A stretch of 64,000 nt of DNA from Pseudomonas serboccidentalis. GTDB lineage: Bacteria > Pseudomonadota > Gammaproteobacteria > Pseudomonadales > Pseudomonadaceae. The notes under the pieces are model-generated. The model did not search any database. It was not told the origin of the DNA and saw only the letters and a program-made list of their open reading frames with translations. The translations under genes and the position numbers were made by a program. Positions 36,580 to 44,968 of this stretch are shown here, in pieces. The stretch covers positions 620,001-684,000 of the forward strand of contig NZ_CP101655.1 of the NCBI RefSeq assembly GCF_028830055.1. The letters run 5' to 3'. Position 1 is the first letter of the stretch, and each line of letters begins with the position of its first letter.

Positions 36580-37944
36580 ATGACTCAGCGACCGGGCAAT
36601 CAATTGTTCGATGCCTACTTCACTGCCCGCGATATGCGCGAAGTGTTCTGTGATCAGGGCCGGGTGCAGGCGATGCTCGACGTCGAAGCGGCGCTGGCCC
36701 GGGCCGAGGCGCGGCTCGGGGTGATTCCGGCGTCCGCCGTTGCACCGATTGCCGCTGCATGCAACGCCGGTCTGTATGACTTCGCCGCGCTCGGTGAAGC
36801 CATTGCCACGGCAGGCAATTCGGCGATTCCACTGGTCAAGGCGTTGGGCAAACAGATTGCCGCGACCGACGCTGAGGCCGAGCGTTATGTGCACCTGGGG
36901 GCCACCAGTCAGGACGTGATGGATTCCGGGCTGGTCCTGCAATTGCGTCAGGCGCTGGCGTTGATTGAGAGCGCTCTGGCAGCTCTGGCCGATTCGCTCG
37001 CCACTCAAGCCAAGCGTCATGCGGCGACGCCATTGGCCGGGCGCACCTGGCTGCAACACGCGACACCGGTGACCCTCGGGATGAAGATCGCCGGTTGGCT
37101 CGGTGCGGTGACCCGCAGTCGTCAGCGTCTGCGCGAACTCAAGCCACGTCTGCTGGTGCTGCAGTTTGGCGGTGCGTCCGGCACGCTCGCGGCGCTCGGC
37201 GAACAAGCATTGCCGATCGCCCAGGCATTGGCCGAAGAGCTGCAACTGACGCTGCCCGAGCAACCGTGGCACACCCAGCGTGATCGCATCGTCGAGTTCG
37301 GCGCCGTCCTCGGTTTGATCGCCGGCAGCCTCGGCAAACTCGGTCGCGACGTCAGCCTGTTGATGCAGACCGAAGCGGCGGAAGTGTTCGAGCCGTCGGC
37401 ACCGGGCAAGGGCGGTTCGTCGACCATGCCGCACAAGCGCAACCCGGTGGGTGCGGCGGTATTGATCGGCGCGGCGACCCGGGTGCCGGGCCTGGTGTCG
37501 ACGTTGTTCAGCGCCATGCCCCAGGAGCACGAACGCAGCCTCGGTCTGTGGCATGCCGAATGGGAAACCCTGCCGGAGATCTGCTGCCTGGTGTCCGGCG
37601 CATTGCAGCAGGCGCAATTGCTCGCCGATGGCCTGGAAGTCGACGCCACGCGCATGGCGCGCAATCTCGAATTGACCCAAGGGCTGGTGCTGGCCGAAGC
37701 GGTGAGCATCGTCCTGGCCCAGCGCGTCGGCCGCGACACCGCGCATCATTTGCTCGAACAATGCTGCAAACGTGCGGTGGCCGAACAACGCCATCTGCGC
37801 GCGGTGCTCGGCGACGAGCCGCAAGTGACTGCCGAATTGAGCAGCGCTGAACTGGATCATCTGCTCGACCCCGCGCATTACCTCGGCCAGGCACAAGCCT
37901 GGGTCGAGCGCGCAGTGGCCGAACACAACGCATTGTCTGTCTGA
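36580..37944 (+). CDS. pcaB: 3-carboxy-cis,cis-muconate cycloisomerase PcaB
   Basis: 454 aa from the ATG at 36580, preceded by AAGGA; the 14-codon upstream extension lies in the pcaT gap and looks non-coding. Fumarase/aspartase superfamily: HLGATSQDVMDSGL and the signature GKGGSSTMPHKRNP. It converts beta-carboxymuconate to gamma-carboxymuconolactone. pcaD follows after 12 bp. Confidence 0.96.
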   Translation: MTQRPGNQLFDAYFTARDMREVFCDQGRVQAMLDVEAALARAEARLGVIPASAVAPIAAACNAGLYDFAALGEAIATAGNSAIPLVKALGKQIAATDAEAERYVHLGATSQDVMDSGLVLQLRQALALIESALAALADSLATQAKRHAATPLAGRTWLQHATPVTLGMKIAGWLGAVTRSRQRLRELKPRLLVLQFGGASGTLAALGEQALPIAQALAEELQLTLPEQPWHTQRDRIVEFGAVLGLIAGSLGKLGRDVSLLMQTEAAEVFEPSAPGKGGSSTMPHKRNPVGAAVLIGAATRVPGLVSTLFSAMPQEHERSLGLWHAEWETLPEICCLVSGALQQAQLLADGLEVDATRMARNLELTQGLVLAEAVSIVLAQRVGRDTAHHLLEQCCKRAVAEQRHLRAVLGDEPQVTAELSSAELDHLLDPAHYLGQAQAWVERAVAEHNALSV

Positions 37945-37956
37945 AAGGAGAGGGCT

Positions 37957-38748
37957 GTGGCTTTCGTTCAACTCGCCGATGGCGAACTGCATTACGTTAT
38001 TGAAGGCCCGGTCGATGCGCCGGTGCTGGTGCTGTCCAACTCGCTGGGCACCGATCTGCACATGTGGGACGCGCAGATGCCAGCGTTCACCGAGCACTTT
38101 CGCGTGCTGCGTTTCGACACGCGCGGCCATGGCCAGTCGCTGGTGACACCGGGCCCTTACAGCATCGAGCAACTGGGCCGTGATGTACTCGGCTTGCTTG
38201 ATGCGCTGCACATCGAACGCGCGCATTTCTGCGGACTGTCGATGGGTGGTCTGATCGGCCAGTGGTTGGGGATCAATGCCGGTCATCGTCTGCACAAACT
38301 GATCGTGTGCAACACCGCAGCGAAGATCGGCGACCCGTCGGTGTGGAATCCGCGCATCGAAACCGTGCTGCGCGACGGCCCGGTGGCGATGGTCGCACTG
38401 CGTGATGCGTCGATTGCGCGTTGGTTCACCCCGGATTTTTCGGCGGCCAATCCGGGCGCGGCGAAGAAAATCACCGACATGCTCGCGGCCACCTCGCCTG
38501 AAGGTTATGCGGCCAATTGCGCGGCGGTGCGTGATGCCGATTTCCGTGAGCAATTGGCCTTGATCAACCTGCCGTTGCTGGTGATTGCCGGTACTGAAGA
38601 TGCGGTGACGCCACCGTCCGGCGGGCATTTCATTCAGGAGCATGTGCGCGGCGCCGAGTACGCCGAGTTCTATGCCGCGCACCTGTCCAACGTGCAGGCC
38701 GGTGCGGCTTTCAGTGATCGTGTGTTGGCGTTTCTGAACGCTCAGTGA
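37957..38748 (+). CDS. pcaD: 3-oxoadipate enol-lactonase PcaD, GTG start
   Basis: 263 aa starting at a GTG preceded by AAAGGAGAGG. Alpha/beta hydrolase with nucleophile in FCGLSMGGLIGQ, oxyanion region SNSLGTDLHMW and a catalytic Asp/His expected in GTEDAVTPP and AHLSNVQAG. It hydrolyses the enol-lactone to beta-ketoadipate. It is followed 10 bp later by pcaC, also with a GTG start. Confidence 0.96.
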   Translation: MAFVQLADGELHYVIEGPVDAPVLVLSNSLGTDLHMWDAQMPAFTEHFRVLRFDTRGHGQSLVTPGPYSIEQLGRDVLGLLDALHIERAHFCGLSMGGLIGQWLGINAGHRLHKLIVCNTAAKIGDPSVWNPRIETVLRDGPVAMVALRDASIARWFTPDFSAANPGAAKKITDMLAATSPEGYAANCAAVRDADFREQLALINLPLLVIAGTEDAVTPPSGGHFIQEHVRGAEYAEFYAAHLSNVQAGAAFSDRVLAFLNAQ

Positions 38749-38758
38749 GGGGAAGTCT

Positions 38759-39151
38759 GTGGACGAGAAACAACGTTACGACGAAGGCTTGCAAGTGCGC
38801 CGCGCGGTGTTGGGCGATGCTCACGTCGATCGCAGCCTGAATGCGCTGACCGAGTTCAACTCGGAATTCCAGGAGATGATCACCCGCCACGCCTGGGGCG
38901 ACATCTGGACCCGCCCGGGCCTGCCACGGCACACCCGCAGCCTGATCACCATCGCCATGCTGATCGGGATGAACCGCGAGGCCGAGCTGAAACTGCATTT
39001 ACGCGCAGCGGCGAACAATGGCGTGAGCCGCGGCGAGATCAAGGAAGTGATCATGCAGAGCGCGATTTATTGCGGGATCCCGGCGGCCAATGCGACGTTC
39101 CATCTGGCGGAGTCGGTGTGGGATGAGCTTGGGGTCGAATCCCGGGATTGA
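38759..39151 (+). CDS. pcaC: 4-carboxymuconolactone decarboxylase PcaC, GTG start
   Basis: 130 aa. GTG start at 38759, preceded by GAGGGGAA. It begins with MDEKQRYDEGLQVRRAVLGD (Met read from GTG) and has the CMD family core FQEMITRHAWGDIW, SLITIAMLIGMNRE and IYCGIPAANATFHLA. It decarboxylates gamma-carboxymuconolactone to the enol-lactone used by PcaD. It is the last gene of the pca cluster, followed by a REP pair. Confidence 0.96.
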   Translation: MDEKQRYDEGLQVRRAVLGDAHVDRSLNALTEFNSEFQEMITRHAWGDIWTRPGLPRHTRSLITIAMLIGMNREAELKLHLRAAANNGVSRGEIKEVIMQSAIYCGIPAANATFHLAESVWDELGVESRD

Positions 39152-39167
39152 TGATGCCTGAAGTGAC

Positions 39168-39238
39168 GCCATCGCGAGCAGGCTCACTCCTACATTGGAA
39201 CGCGTTCAACTGTAGGAGTGAGCCTGCTCGCGATGGCG
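39168..39238. repeat. Paired REP-like palindrome (class A)
   Basis: Arms GCCATCGCGAGCAGGCTCAC and GTGAGCCTGCTCGCGATGGC form an uninterrupted stem around a 25-bp centre. It separates convergent pcaC and tam. Confidence 0.87.
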
Positions 39239-39255
39239 ATATTTGCGGTGACACA

Positions 39256-40074
39256 TCACACTCTGGCGACTATGAAAATCCGCTTGAACGGAAACAACGT
39301 ACGCCCGTTTTTTTCCTGCGGGTAATGCGCCTGCACCCGCATCAGGAAGTGGTAGATAAATCGCGCCTGTTCCTGTGACGTGAGTGCCTGCATCACCGGC
39401 CTCAGCGCCGAGACCTTCACCCAGTCATAGATCGGCGACTTGCCGTCGACCACCTGCAATTGCTCGGTTTCCCAGATGTCCAGCGACGTGGTCAGCGGCG
39501 CCAGCAAGCGGTAGTAATCCTCCAGCGCCAGCAACGACCGCGCTGCCATGCGCTGGCGCAGTTCAGGCGTGCCCAATGGCGTGCCTCCGTGCCCAGCGTT
39601 ATCCAGCGTATTGAGCATCAGTCGATACCACAGCGCATCGCGCCAGTCGGGCATGTGCGCCGCCAGACAGCCGCCGGGACGCAGATGCCCGAGCAGGCGC
39701 GGCAGCAATTGTTGATGATCGCCAATGAAGTGCAACACCGCCGCCGCGAGCAGCAGATCGGCCGGTTGTTCGGGGTGCCAGTCGAGCAGGTCGCACTCTG
39801 TCCACTGGGCGCTGATTGGCAGGCATCGCGCTTGATCAAGCATCTGTCGCGAACTGTCGACCCCATGCAGTTGCGCACGCGGCCAACGCTCGGCCAGCAA
39901 TTGCGTGGCGATGCCGGTGCCGCAACCCAGGTCATAAATGCGTTGGGGGTTGTCCAGGTCGACACGGTCGAGCAATTCATTGACCGGGCGTTGCCTGAGA
40001 CGGGAAAACTGCTGGTACGCCTTGGCGTCCCAGTGGGTGCAGGCGTTCCCTGCCGTTTCGAGTCTTGCGCTCAT
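39256..40074 (-). CDS. tam: trans-Aconitate 2-methyltransferase (Tam-like)
   Basis: 272 aa. SAM-dependent class I methyltransferase: motif I IYDLGCGTGIATQLLAERWP, HGVDSSRQMLDQAR, and a post-motif LLLAAAVLHFIGDH. The C-terminal part (about 160-265) with PIYDWVKVSALRPVMQAL and the end LFPFKRIFIVA matches Tam, which methylates trans-aconitate, a by-product of citrate metabolism that inhibits aconitase. N-terminus WDAKAYQQFSRLRQRPVNELL is also typical. It is next to, but not coupled with, a DUF1641 gene. Confidence 0.85.
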   Translation of the reverse strand: MSARLETAGNACTHWDAKAYQQFSRLRQRPVNELLDRVDLDNPQRIYDLGCGTGIATQLLAERWPRAQLHGVDSSRQMLDQARCLPISAQWTECDLLDWHPEQPADLLLAAAVLHFIGDHQQLLPRLLGHLRPGGCLAAHMPDWRDALWYRLMLNTLDNAGHGGTPLGTPELRQRMAARSLLALEDYYRLLAPLTTSLDIWETEQLQVVDGKSPIYDWVKVSALRPVMQALTSQEQARFIYHFLMRVQAHYPQEKNGRTLFPFKRIFIVARV

Positions 40075-40095
40075 GAGGAGGTCCTCTCTGGCGGA

Positions 40096-40473
40096 TTACA
40101 GTTGTCGTCCAATGACGTTAAGGGTTTTGAGGGCAACGGCCACGCCTTTGCGTGTGTCCTCTTCATTCAACAGTTTGAGTAACGCCAAAAGGCCTGGCGC
40201 TGACGATTGTGCGGATACCTCGGCTTTGGCCACACGTACTGCATTGCTGACAGTCCAGATGGCGGCAGTGCCGTTCTCGAACAACTGCGCGAGTTTCTCC
40301 ACCATGGCGGCGTCGAGCAAATCGACCGTGTCCGAGACCAGCGACAGCAGGTCGACCAGATTGTCCAGCCGACCGTTGTCGATCAGGGGCTGCAGTTTTT
40401 CCATCAAGTTGTTCAAACCCGGTGTGGCCGGTATCCCGTCCGCGCCGGCTGCGTTTCCATCAGGCGGGTTCAT
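40096..40473 (-). CDS. DUF1641 protein, partner of the SQR-like oxidoreductase
   Basis: 125 aa. The core NLMEKLQPLIDNGRLDNLVDLLSLVSDTVDLL and LALLKLLNEEDTRKGVAVALKTL matches DUF1641, a small helical family. In several bacteria and archaea such genes sit beside sulfide:quinone oxidoreductases or related flavoproteins. Here it is 26 bp downstream of such a gene on the same strand. It probably forms a complex or accessory with it; its biochemical role is unknown. Confidence 0.85.
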   Translation of the reverse strand: MNPPDGNAAGADGIPATPGLNNLMEKLQPLIDNGRLDNLVDLLSLVSDTVDLLDAAMVEKLAQLFENGTAAIWTVSNAVRVAKAEVSAQSSAPGLLALLKLLNEEDTRKGVAVALKTLNVIGRQL

Positions 40474-40499
40474 CGCTGTTCACTCCTCCCTGTGCAGGG

Positions 40500-41690
40500 T
40501 CAAAGCATGCCGCGGGCAACGGCCCAATACAGGCCGCGGTTGAAACCGTTTCTGAGCAGACCGCCGAGTTTGGTCGGGGGTGTCGGCAGAACGTCGTGCG
40601 CGTAGTCGTACCACAGCGGCATGCCGGCATTGAGCCCCATCTGCGCCACGGCTTGAACCCGTCCGTCATAAACGCTGACGGTCGATCCCAGACGAATTTC
40701 TCCGGCAATGTTGTTGGCAATGACCGGCGCCTGGTTATGGCAGGCGCCTCCCGCCTTGCTCACCGGCAGATCGACGGTGTCGCCAATCACGTAGACGTTC
40801 TCCAGGCCGTAAACCTGCAGGGTTTCGTGATGGGTCGGCAGCCAGCCTTCGTTGTTCGGCGCCTGTGAGGCACCCGATTGCAGTACCGCATCCACGGCAC
40901 GGATCGGCGGGGTCGCCATCAGAATGTCGAAGGGCTGGGCATCGCCCTCGGCCGAATAGGCAATTTTCTGATCGGCATCGACATGGCTGAGGGTAAAGCC
41001 GCGTTGGTAGAGGATGTTCTTTTGTTCAAAGATGGCGGGGAGCACATTGCCGGTCGGGCGCTGCAGAAACAGGCAATTGCGCAGCAGTTGGGCAACGGTG
41101 GGGTAGGTGTAGACGATCTCCACGTGGTCACGGACGCCGCGCCGGCGCAGGAAGTCATCGAGCATCAGCGTGGTTTCCACCGGAGCGATACCGCATTGAT
41201 GCGGGACATTGGGGGTCTGTGGAAACGAGACGGTGATGAAGATCCGGCCTTTCTTGATCGTACTCAAGCGCTGCGCCAATTGCCGGGCCGGCTCATATTG
41301 ATAGAAGTGGTCGCCGGCTTCCTGCAACCCTTCGATGCGCTCCGGTGCCGGTACACAACCGGTGGCGATTACCAGGAAGTCGTAGCTGTAGCGCTTGCCG
41401 CTGCGGGTTTGCAAGCTCTGAGCGGGGAAATCGAAGCGCGTGACGTCTTCGACGGCAAAGGTAATTTCCGGGCGCAGCAACGATCGCTCGGGGCGTTTGA
41501 GTTCCTCGGCAAAGAATTGATTGAACGCCACGTACATGAACGCGGGTTTGTAATAGTGATCGGGGGAGTTGGACAGCAATGTAATCGTGACGTCGCCGCG
41601 TAGAACTTCGGGATACAACTTGCCGACCAGTTGATTGGCCAGCATGGTTCCCCCTACACCGCCACCGACGATAACTATTCGCTTGCTCAT
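40500..41690 (-). CDS. Sulfide:quinone oxidoreductase-like FAD protein
   Basis: 396 aa from the ATG at 41690, preceded by GGAGGTCAGG; the 13-codon upstream extension is not family-like. FAD-binding motif RIVIVGGGVGGTMLANQL, ATG motif VIATGCVPAP, and the second dinucleotide motif region ENVYVIGDTVDLP. Cysteines at 112, 166 and 317 (ATGCVP, PHQCGIAP, GGACHNQ) are placed as the three redox cysteines of sulfide:quinone oxidoreductase. The C-terminal amphipathic end could contact the membrane. Partnered with DUF1641 downstream. Confidence 0.82.
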   Translation of the reverse strand: MSKRIVIVGGGVGGTMLANQLVGKLYPEVLRGDVTITLLSNSPDHYYKPAFMYVAFNQFFAEELKRPERSLLRPEITFAVEDVTRFDFPAQSLQTRSGKRYSYDFLVIATGCVPAPERIEGLQEAGDHFYQYEPARQLAQRLSTIKKGRIFITVSFPQTPNVPHQCGIAPVETTLMLDDFLRRRGVRDHVEIVYTYPTVAQLLRNCLFLQRPTGNVLPAIFEQKNILYQRGFTLSHVDADQKIAYSAEGDAQPFDILMATPPIRAVDAVLQSGASQAPNNEGWLPTHHETLQVYGLENVYVIGDTVDLPVSKAGGACHNQAPVIANNIAGEIRLGSTVSVYDGRVQAVAQMGLNAGMPLWYDYAHDVLPTPPTKLGGLLRNGFNRGLYWAVARGML

Positions 41691-41878
41691 ACCTGACCTC
41701 CGTGGCCAAGGCAGCTTCGCGTACAGCATCCGGAGATAACGGAAGAAAACTAAGGGCTCCTACATCAGGCTGGAGAATTTACACACCCTTTTGACTGTAT
41801 CTGCGCCTCGACAAATCGCCAGTGCGGGCCGACCAGTGGTTGCGCCGGCACTGCTCATGCAGCGCCGGCGTCCGGTTT

Positions 41879-43138
41879 TCAGAGCAGGCTGATCGGATAG
41901 CTGATGATCAGGCGGTTCTCGTCGAACTCGTTGTTGCTGAAGTCGCGGCGCAGGGTCGAGTTGCGCCAGCGCACGTTCAGGTTGCGCAGGGTGCCGCTTT
42001 GCACGGTGTAGCCCAGTTCCGATTCGCGGCCCCATTCCTTGCCGTCGGTGGTGGTCCCGGAGTGCACGTTGTCGCCGCTGATGTAGCGGTTCATCAGGGT
42101 CAGGCCGGGGATGCCCAGAGCGGCGAAGTTGTAGTCGTGGCGCACCTGCCATGAGCGCTCTTGGGCGTTGTCGTAGCTGGCGTTGTAGCTGTCGTTGGCC
42201 AGGGTGCCGCCGCTGGTGCCGTTGACCCGCATCCAGGCGCTGTCGCCGGTGAGTTTTTGCAGGCCGACGTAGAAGGTGTTGCCGCCGTACCGGGCCGAAA
42301 ACATCCCCGACCAGGTCTTGTTGTCCAGCTCACCGGCGCGGGCGCTGCCGTCATCCTTGCCGTAGAAGAACCCGAGGTTGGCGCCCAGGGTCCAGTCGCC
42401 GAGCGGCTGGCTGTGGATCAGGTTGACGTATTGCTGGCTGTAGATGTCCTTGAGTTCGGCGTTCCACAGGCCGATCTGCGTGCGTTTTTCGTTGAAAACG
42501 TATTCACCGCCCTGGAAGTTGAAGCGATCGGAGGTGAACGCCGATTTACCGAACATCGACATGTCGCTCATGCTGCTGTCGTCGCGCGGGCTGTTGGCGC
42601 GGAACTGCCCGCCGTACAGGGTCAGACCATCGATCTCCTTCGAGGTGATCTGGCCGCCACGGAAGGTTTGCGGCAGCGAACGCCCGTCATCCGAACGCAG
42701 GATCGGCAGCACCGGCATCCATTCGCCGACCTTGATCTCGGTCTGCGACAGCTTGGCCTTGAATGCCACATTGGTGCGGCCGAAGTTGTCCGCCGGACGA
42801 CCGTCATGGTCCAGCGGCAACAACTGGGTGCCGCCCGTGCCTTTGCCGCCATCAAGCTTTACAGAATACAGGCCGAGCACGTCCATACCGAAACCGACGG
42901 TGCCTTGGGTGAAACCGGATTTGGCGTCGAGGATGAAGCTCTGCGTCCACTCTTCAGCCTTGCCCTGTGCCTTGGTCGGGTTGGTGAAGTTGCGGTTGAT
43001 ATAGAAGTTGCGCAGGTTCAGGTTGGCGCTGGCGCCTTCGACAAAACCCGCTTCTTCGGCGAGGGCGGGCAGGGCGGCACCGGTCAGGGCCAGGGCGATC
43101 AGGCCGGGAATTGCGTACGGCGCAGGGGAGGTGCTCAT
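41879..43138 (-). CDS. OprD-family outer membrane porin
   Basis: 419 aa with a signal peptide cleaved after residue 27 (ALPALA-EE). Mature start GFVEGASANLNLRNFYINR is the OprD family signature; it also has WTQSFILDAKSGFTQGTVGFG, and a C-terminal strand ending in LIISYPISLL. OprD-type channels take up amino acids or aromatic and organic acids. Its proximity to pca genes hints at aromatic acid uptake (compare pcaP/OpdK porins), but the gene is separated by three unrelated genes on the opposite strand to pca. Confidence 0.92.
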   Translation of the reverse strand: MSTSPAPYAIPGLIALALTGAALPALAEEAGFVEGASANLNLRNFYINRNFTNPTKAQGKAEEWTQSFILDAKSGFTQGTVGFGMDVLGLYSVKLDGGKGTGGTQLLPLDHDGRPADNFGRTNVAFKAKLSQTEIKVGEWMPVLPILRSDDGRSLPQTFRGGQITSKEIDGLTLYGGQFRANSPRDDSSMSDMSMFGKSAFTSDRFNFQGGEYVFNEKRTQIGLWNAELKDIYSQQYVNLIHSQPLGDWTLGANLGFFYGKDDGSARAGELDNKTWSGMFSARYGGNTFYVGLQKLTGDSAWMRVNGTSGGTLANDSYNASYDNAQERSWQVRHDYNFAALGIPGLTLMNRYISGDNVHSGTTTDGKEWGRESELGYTVQSGTLRNLNVRWRNSTLRRDFSNNEFDENRLIISYPISLL

Positions 43139-43370
43139 GGGCTCGGGGCTCTCTTGTTTTTGTAAGGCAAACGGGTTCGCTGCCGCCGCTTTCGGGGCGC
43201 AGACAGGTGTTGAAATTCAGGGAATGAAGCGGTGGCGATCAGCCGGACGGGGCAAGGCGCAGGGGCATAGTGTCGAACCTGTTGTTATTGGTTTTGTGGA
43301 TCGAATGGTGCGGGGCGCGGTGGGCGGGATTCAATCGGGGAAAGCGGGTTTTGGGCGATTATCGAACAGC

Positions 43371-43445
43371 AAAAGATCGCAGCCTTCGGCAGCTCCTACA
43401 TTGGGATGCGTTCCCTGTAGGAGCTGCCGAAGGCTGCGATCTTTT
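43371..43445. repeat. Paired REP-like palindrome (class B)
   Basis: Arms AGATCGCAGCCTTCGGCAGC and complement, CCTTCGG variant on both sides. It lies between the porin gene and the terminator of the efflux operon. Confidence 0.85.
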
Positions 43446-43464
43446 GATTCAATGCCTGAAAACA

Positions 43465-43489
43465 AAAAGCCCACCAATGAGGTGGGCTT
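43465..43489. terminator. Terminator downstream of emhC
   Basis: Stem AAGCCCACC / GGTGGGCTT with a 5-base loop AATGA and an A-rich left side giving a T-run on the minus strand, 19 bp beyond the emhC stop. Confidence 0.85.
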
Positions 43490-43507
43490 GATGTGTTCAC
43501 CGGACGA

Positions 43508-44968
43508 TCAGAACAGCTTCATCTTCGGTGCTTCTTCTTTCAGCGGTTCGTTCTGCGCGGTCTGCGCATTCCAGCCACCACCCAATGCCTTGTACAGGTT
43601 GACCGCACTGGTCAGTTGCGCGAGGCGGTCGGTGATCAGTGCCTGTTGCGCGCTGAACAGCTGACGCTGGGCATCGAGGAAGGTCAGGTTGCTGTCGACA
43701 CCGATGCGGTAACGACGCTCGGCCAGGCGGTAGTAATCCTGGTTGGCCTGCACGAAGTCACGCTGCGCTTGCAGCTGTTCGGTATAGGTCTGGCGCGCGG
43801 CCAGGCCGTCGGCAACTTCCTGGAAGCCGGTCTGAATCGCCTTCTCGTAGTTCGCCACGCCAATGTCCTTCTGGATCTTGGAGTAGTCGAGGCTGGCGCG
43901 CAGGCTGCCGGCGTTGAAGATCGGCAGGTTGATCTGCGGCTGGAACAGCCACGTCCCCGAACCACCCTTGAACAGGCCGGACAGGTCCGGGCTCAGGCTG
44001 CCCGCGTTGGCGGTCAGGCTGATGCTCGGGAAGAACGCTGCACGGGCGGCACCGATGTTGGCGTTGGCGGCCTTCAGGTTGTACTCGGCCTGCAGGATGT
44101 CCGGACGACGTTGTAGCAGATCCGACGGCAGACCGGCCGGTACGTCGCTGAGCAGGTCATCCGACAGCGGTCTGGCCGCTTGCAGGTTGGCCGGGATGCC
44201 GGTGCCGAGCAGCAGGGTCAGGCTGTTTTCGTCCTGAGCCACCTGACGGGTGTACTTGGCCAGTTGCGCCCGGGCGTTTTCCACCGAGGTGCGCGACTGC
44301 GCCAGGTCCAGCGCCGAGGCCACACCGACTTCGTTGCTGCGGCTGGTCAGCTTGTAGCTTTCTTCGAAGGCACCGAGGGTGTCTTGCGTCAGCTTGAGCA
44401 GTTCCTTGTCGGCCTGCCAGGTCAGGTAGGCGTTAGCCACGCTGGCCACCAGGCTGATCTGGGTGCTGCGCCGCGCTTCTTCGGTGGCGAAGTATTGTTG
44501 CAGCGCTTGTTCGCTCAGGCTGCGAACCCGACCGAACAGGTCGAGTTCGTAGGCGCTGATGCCGACGGTGGCGGAGTAGGAGCTGGTGATGCTCGATTCA
44601 CCGGTCTGCGACGCACGGGCCGGAACCCGCTGACGGCTGCCGCTGGCGTTGGCCGATACCGCCGGGAACAGATCGGCACGCTGGATGCGGTATTGAGCCG
44701 CGTAAGCGTCGATGTTCAGCGCCGCGACACGCAGGTCGCGGTTGTTTTCCAGGGACACCTGGATCAGCTGTTGCAGCGCCGGGTCATGGAAAAACTGCTT
44801 CCAGCCTTGCTCGGCAGCGGCCTGCGCCGGGGCCTGGGCCGGCGAGTACGCTGGGCCCTGCGGGTATTGGCCCGCGACCGGTGCTTCAGGCTGCTGATAA
44901 TCGGGTATCAGCGAGCAACCGCTCAGCACGAAGGCAGCGACTGCGATGGAGAGTAGCGACTTGCTCAT
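43508..44968 (-). CDS. emhC: RND efflux outer membrane channel EmhC/TtgC (OprM family)
   Basis: 486 aa lipoprotein with lipobox LSGC (Cys18). OprM-type OEP repeats: [38 protein letters not shown], and the second half with [37 protein letters not shown]. It forms the trimeric outer-membrane tunnel of the pump. Overlaps the emhB stop by 4 bases (ATGA). Name follows the P. fluorescens EmhABC/P. putida TtgABC systems. Confidence 0.93.
   Translation of the reverse strand: MSKSLLSIAVAAFVLSGCSLIPDYQQPEAPVAGQYPQGPAYSPAQAPAQAAAEQGWKQFFHDPALQQLIQVSLENNRDLRVAALNIDAYAAQYRIQRADLFPAVSANASGSRQRVPARASQTGESSITSSYSATVGISAYELDLFGRVRSLSEQALQQYFATEEARRSTQISLVASVANAYLTWQADKELLKLTQDTLGAFEESYKLTSRSNEVGVASALDLAQSRTSVENARAQLAKYTRQVAQDENSLTLLLGTGIPANLQAARPLSDDLLSDVPAGLPSDLLQRRPDILQAEYNLKAANANIGAARAAFFPSISLTANAGSLSPDLSGLFKGGSGTWLFQPQINLPIFNAGSLRASLDYSKIQKDIGVANYEKAIQTGFQEVADGLAARQTYTEQLQAQRDFVQANQDYYRLAERRYRIGVDSNLTFLDAQRQLFSAQQALITDRLAQLTSAVNLYKALGGGWNAQTAQNEPLKEEAPKMKLF

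Noticed and set aside
36484..38682. 732-aa minus-strand frame opposite pcaBD
   Set aside because: It is antisense to pcaB and pcaD, both confirmed by signatures, and has no family sequence.
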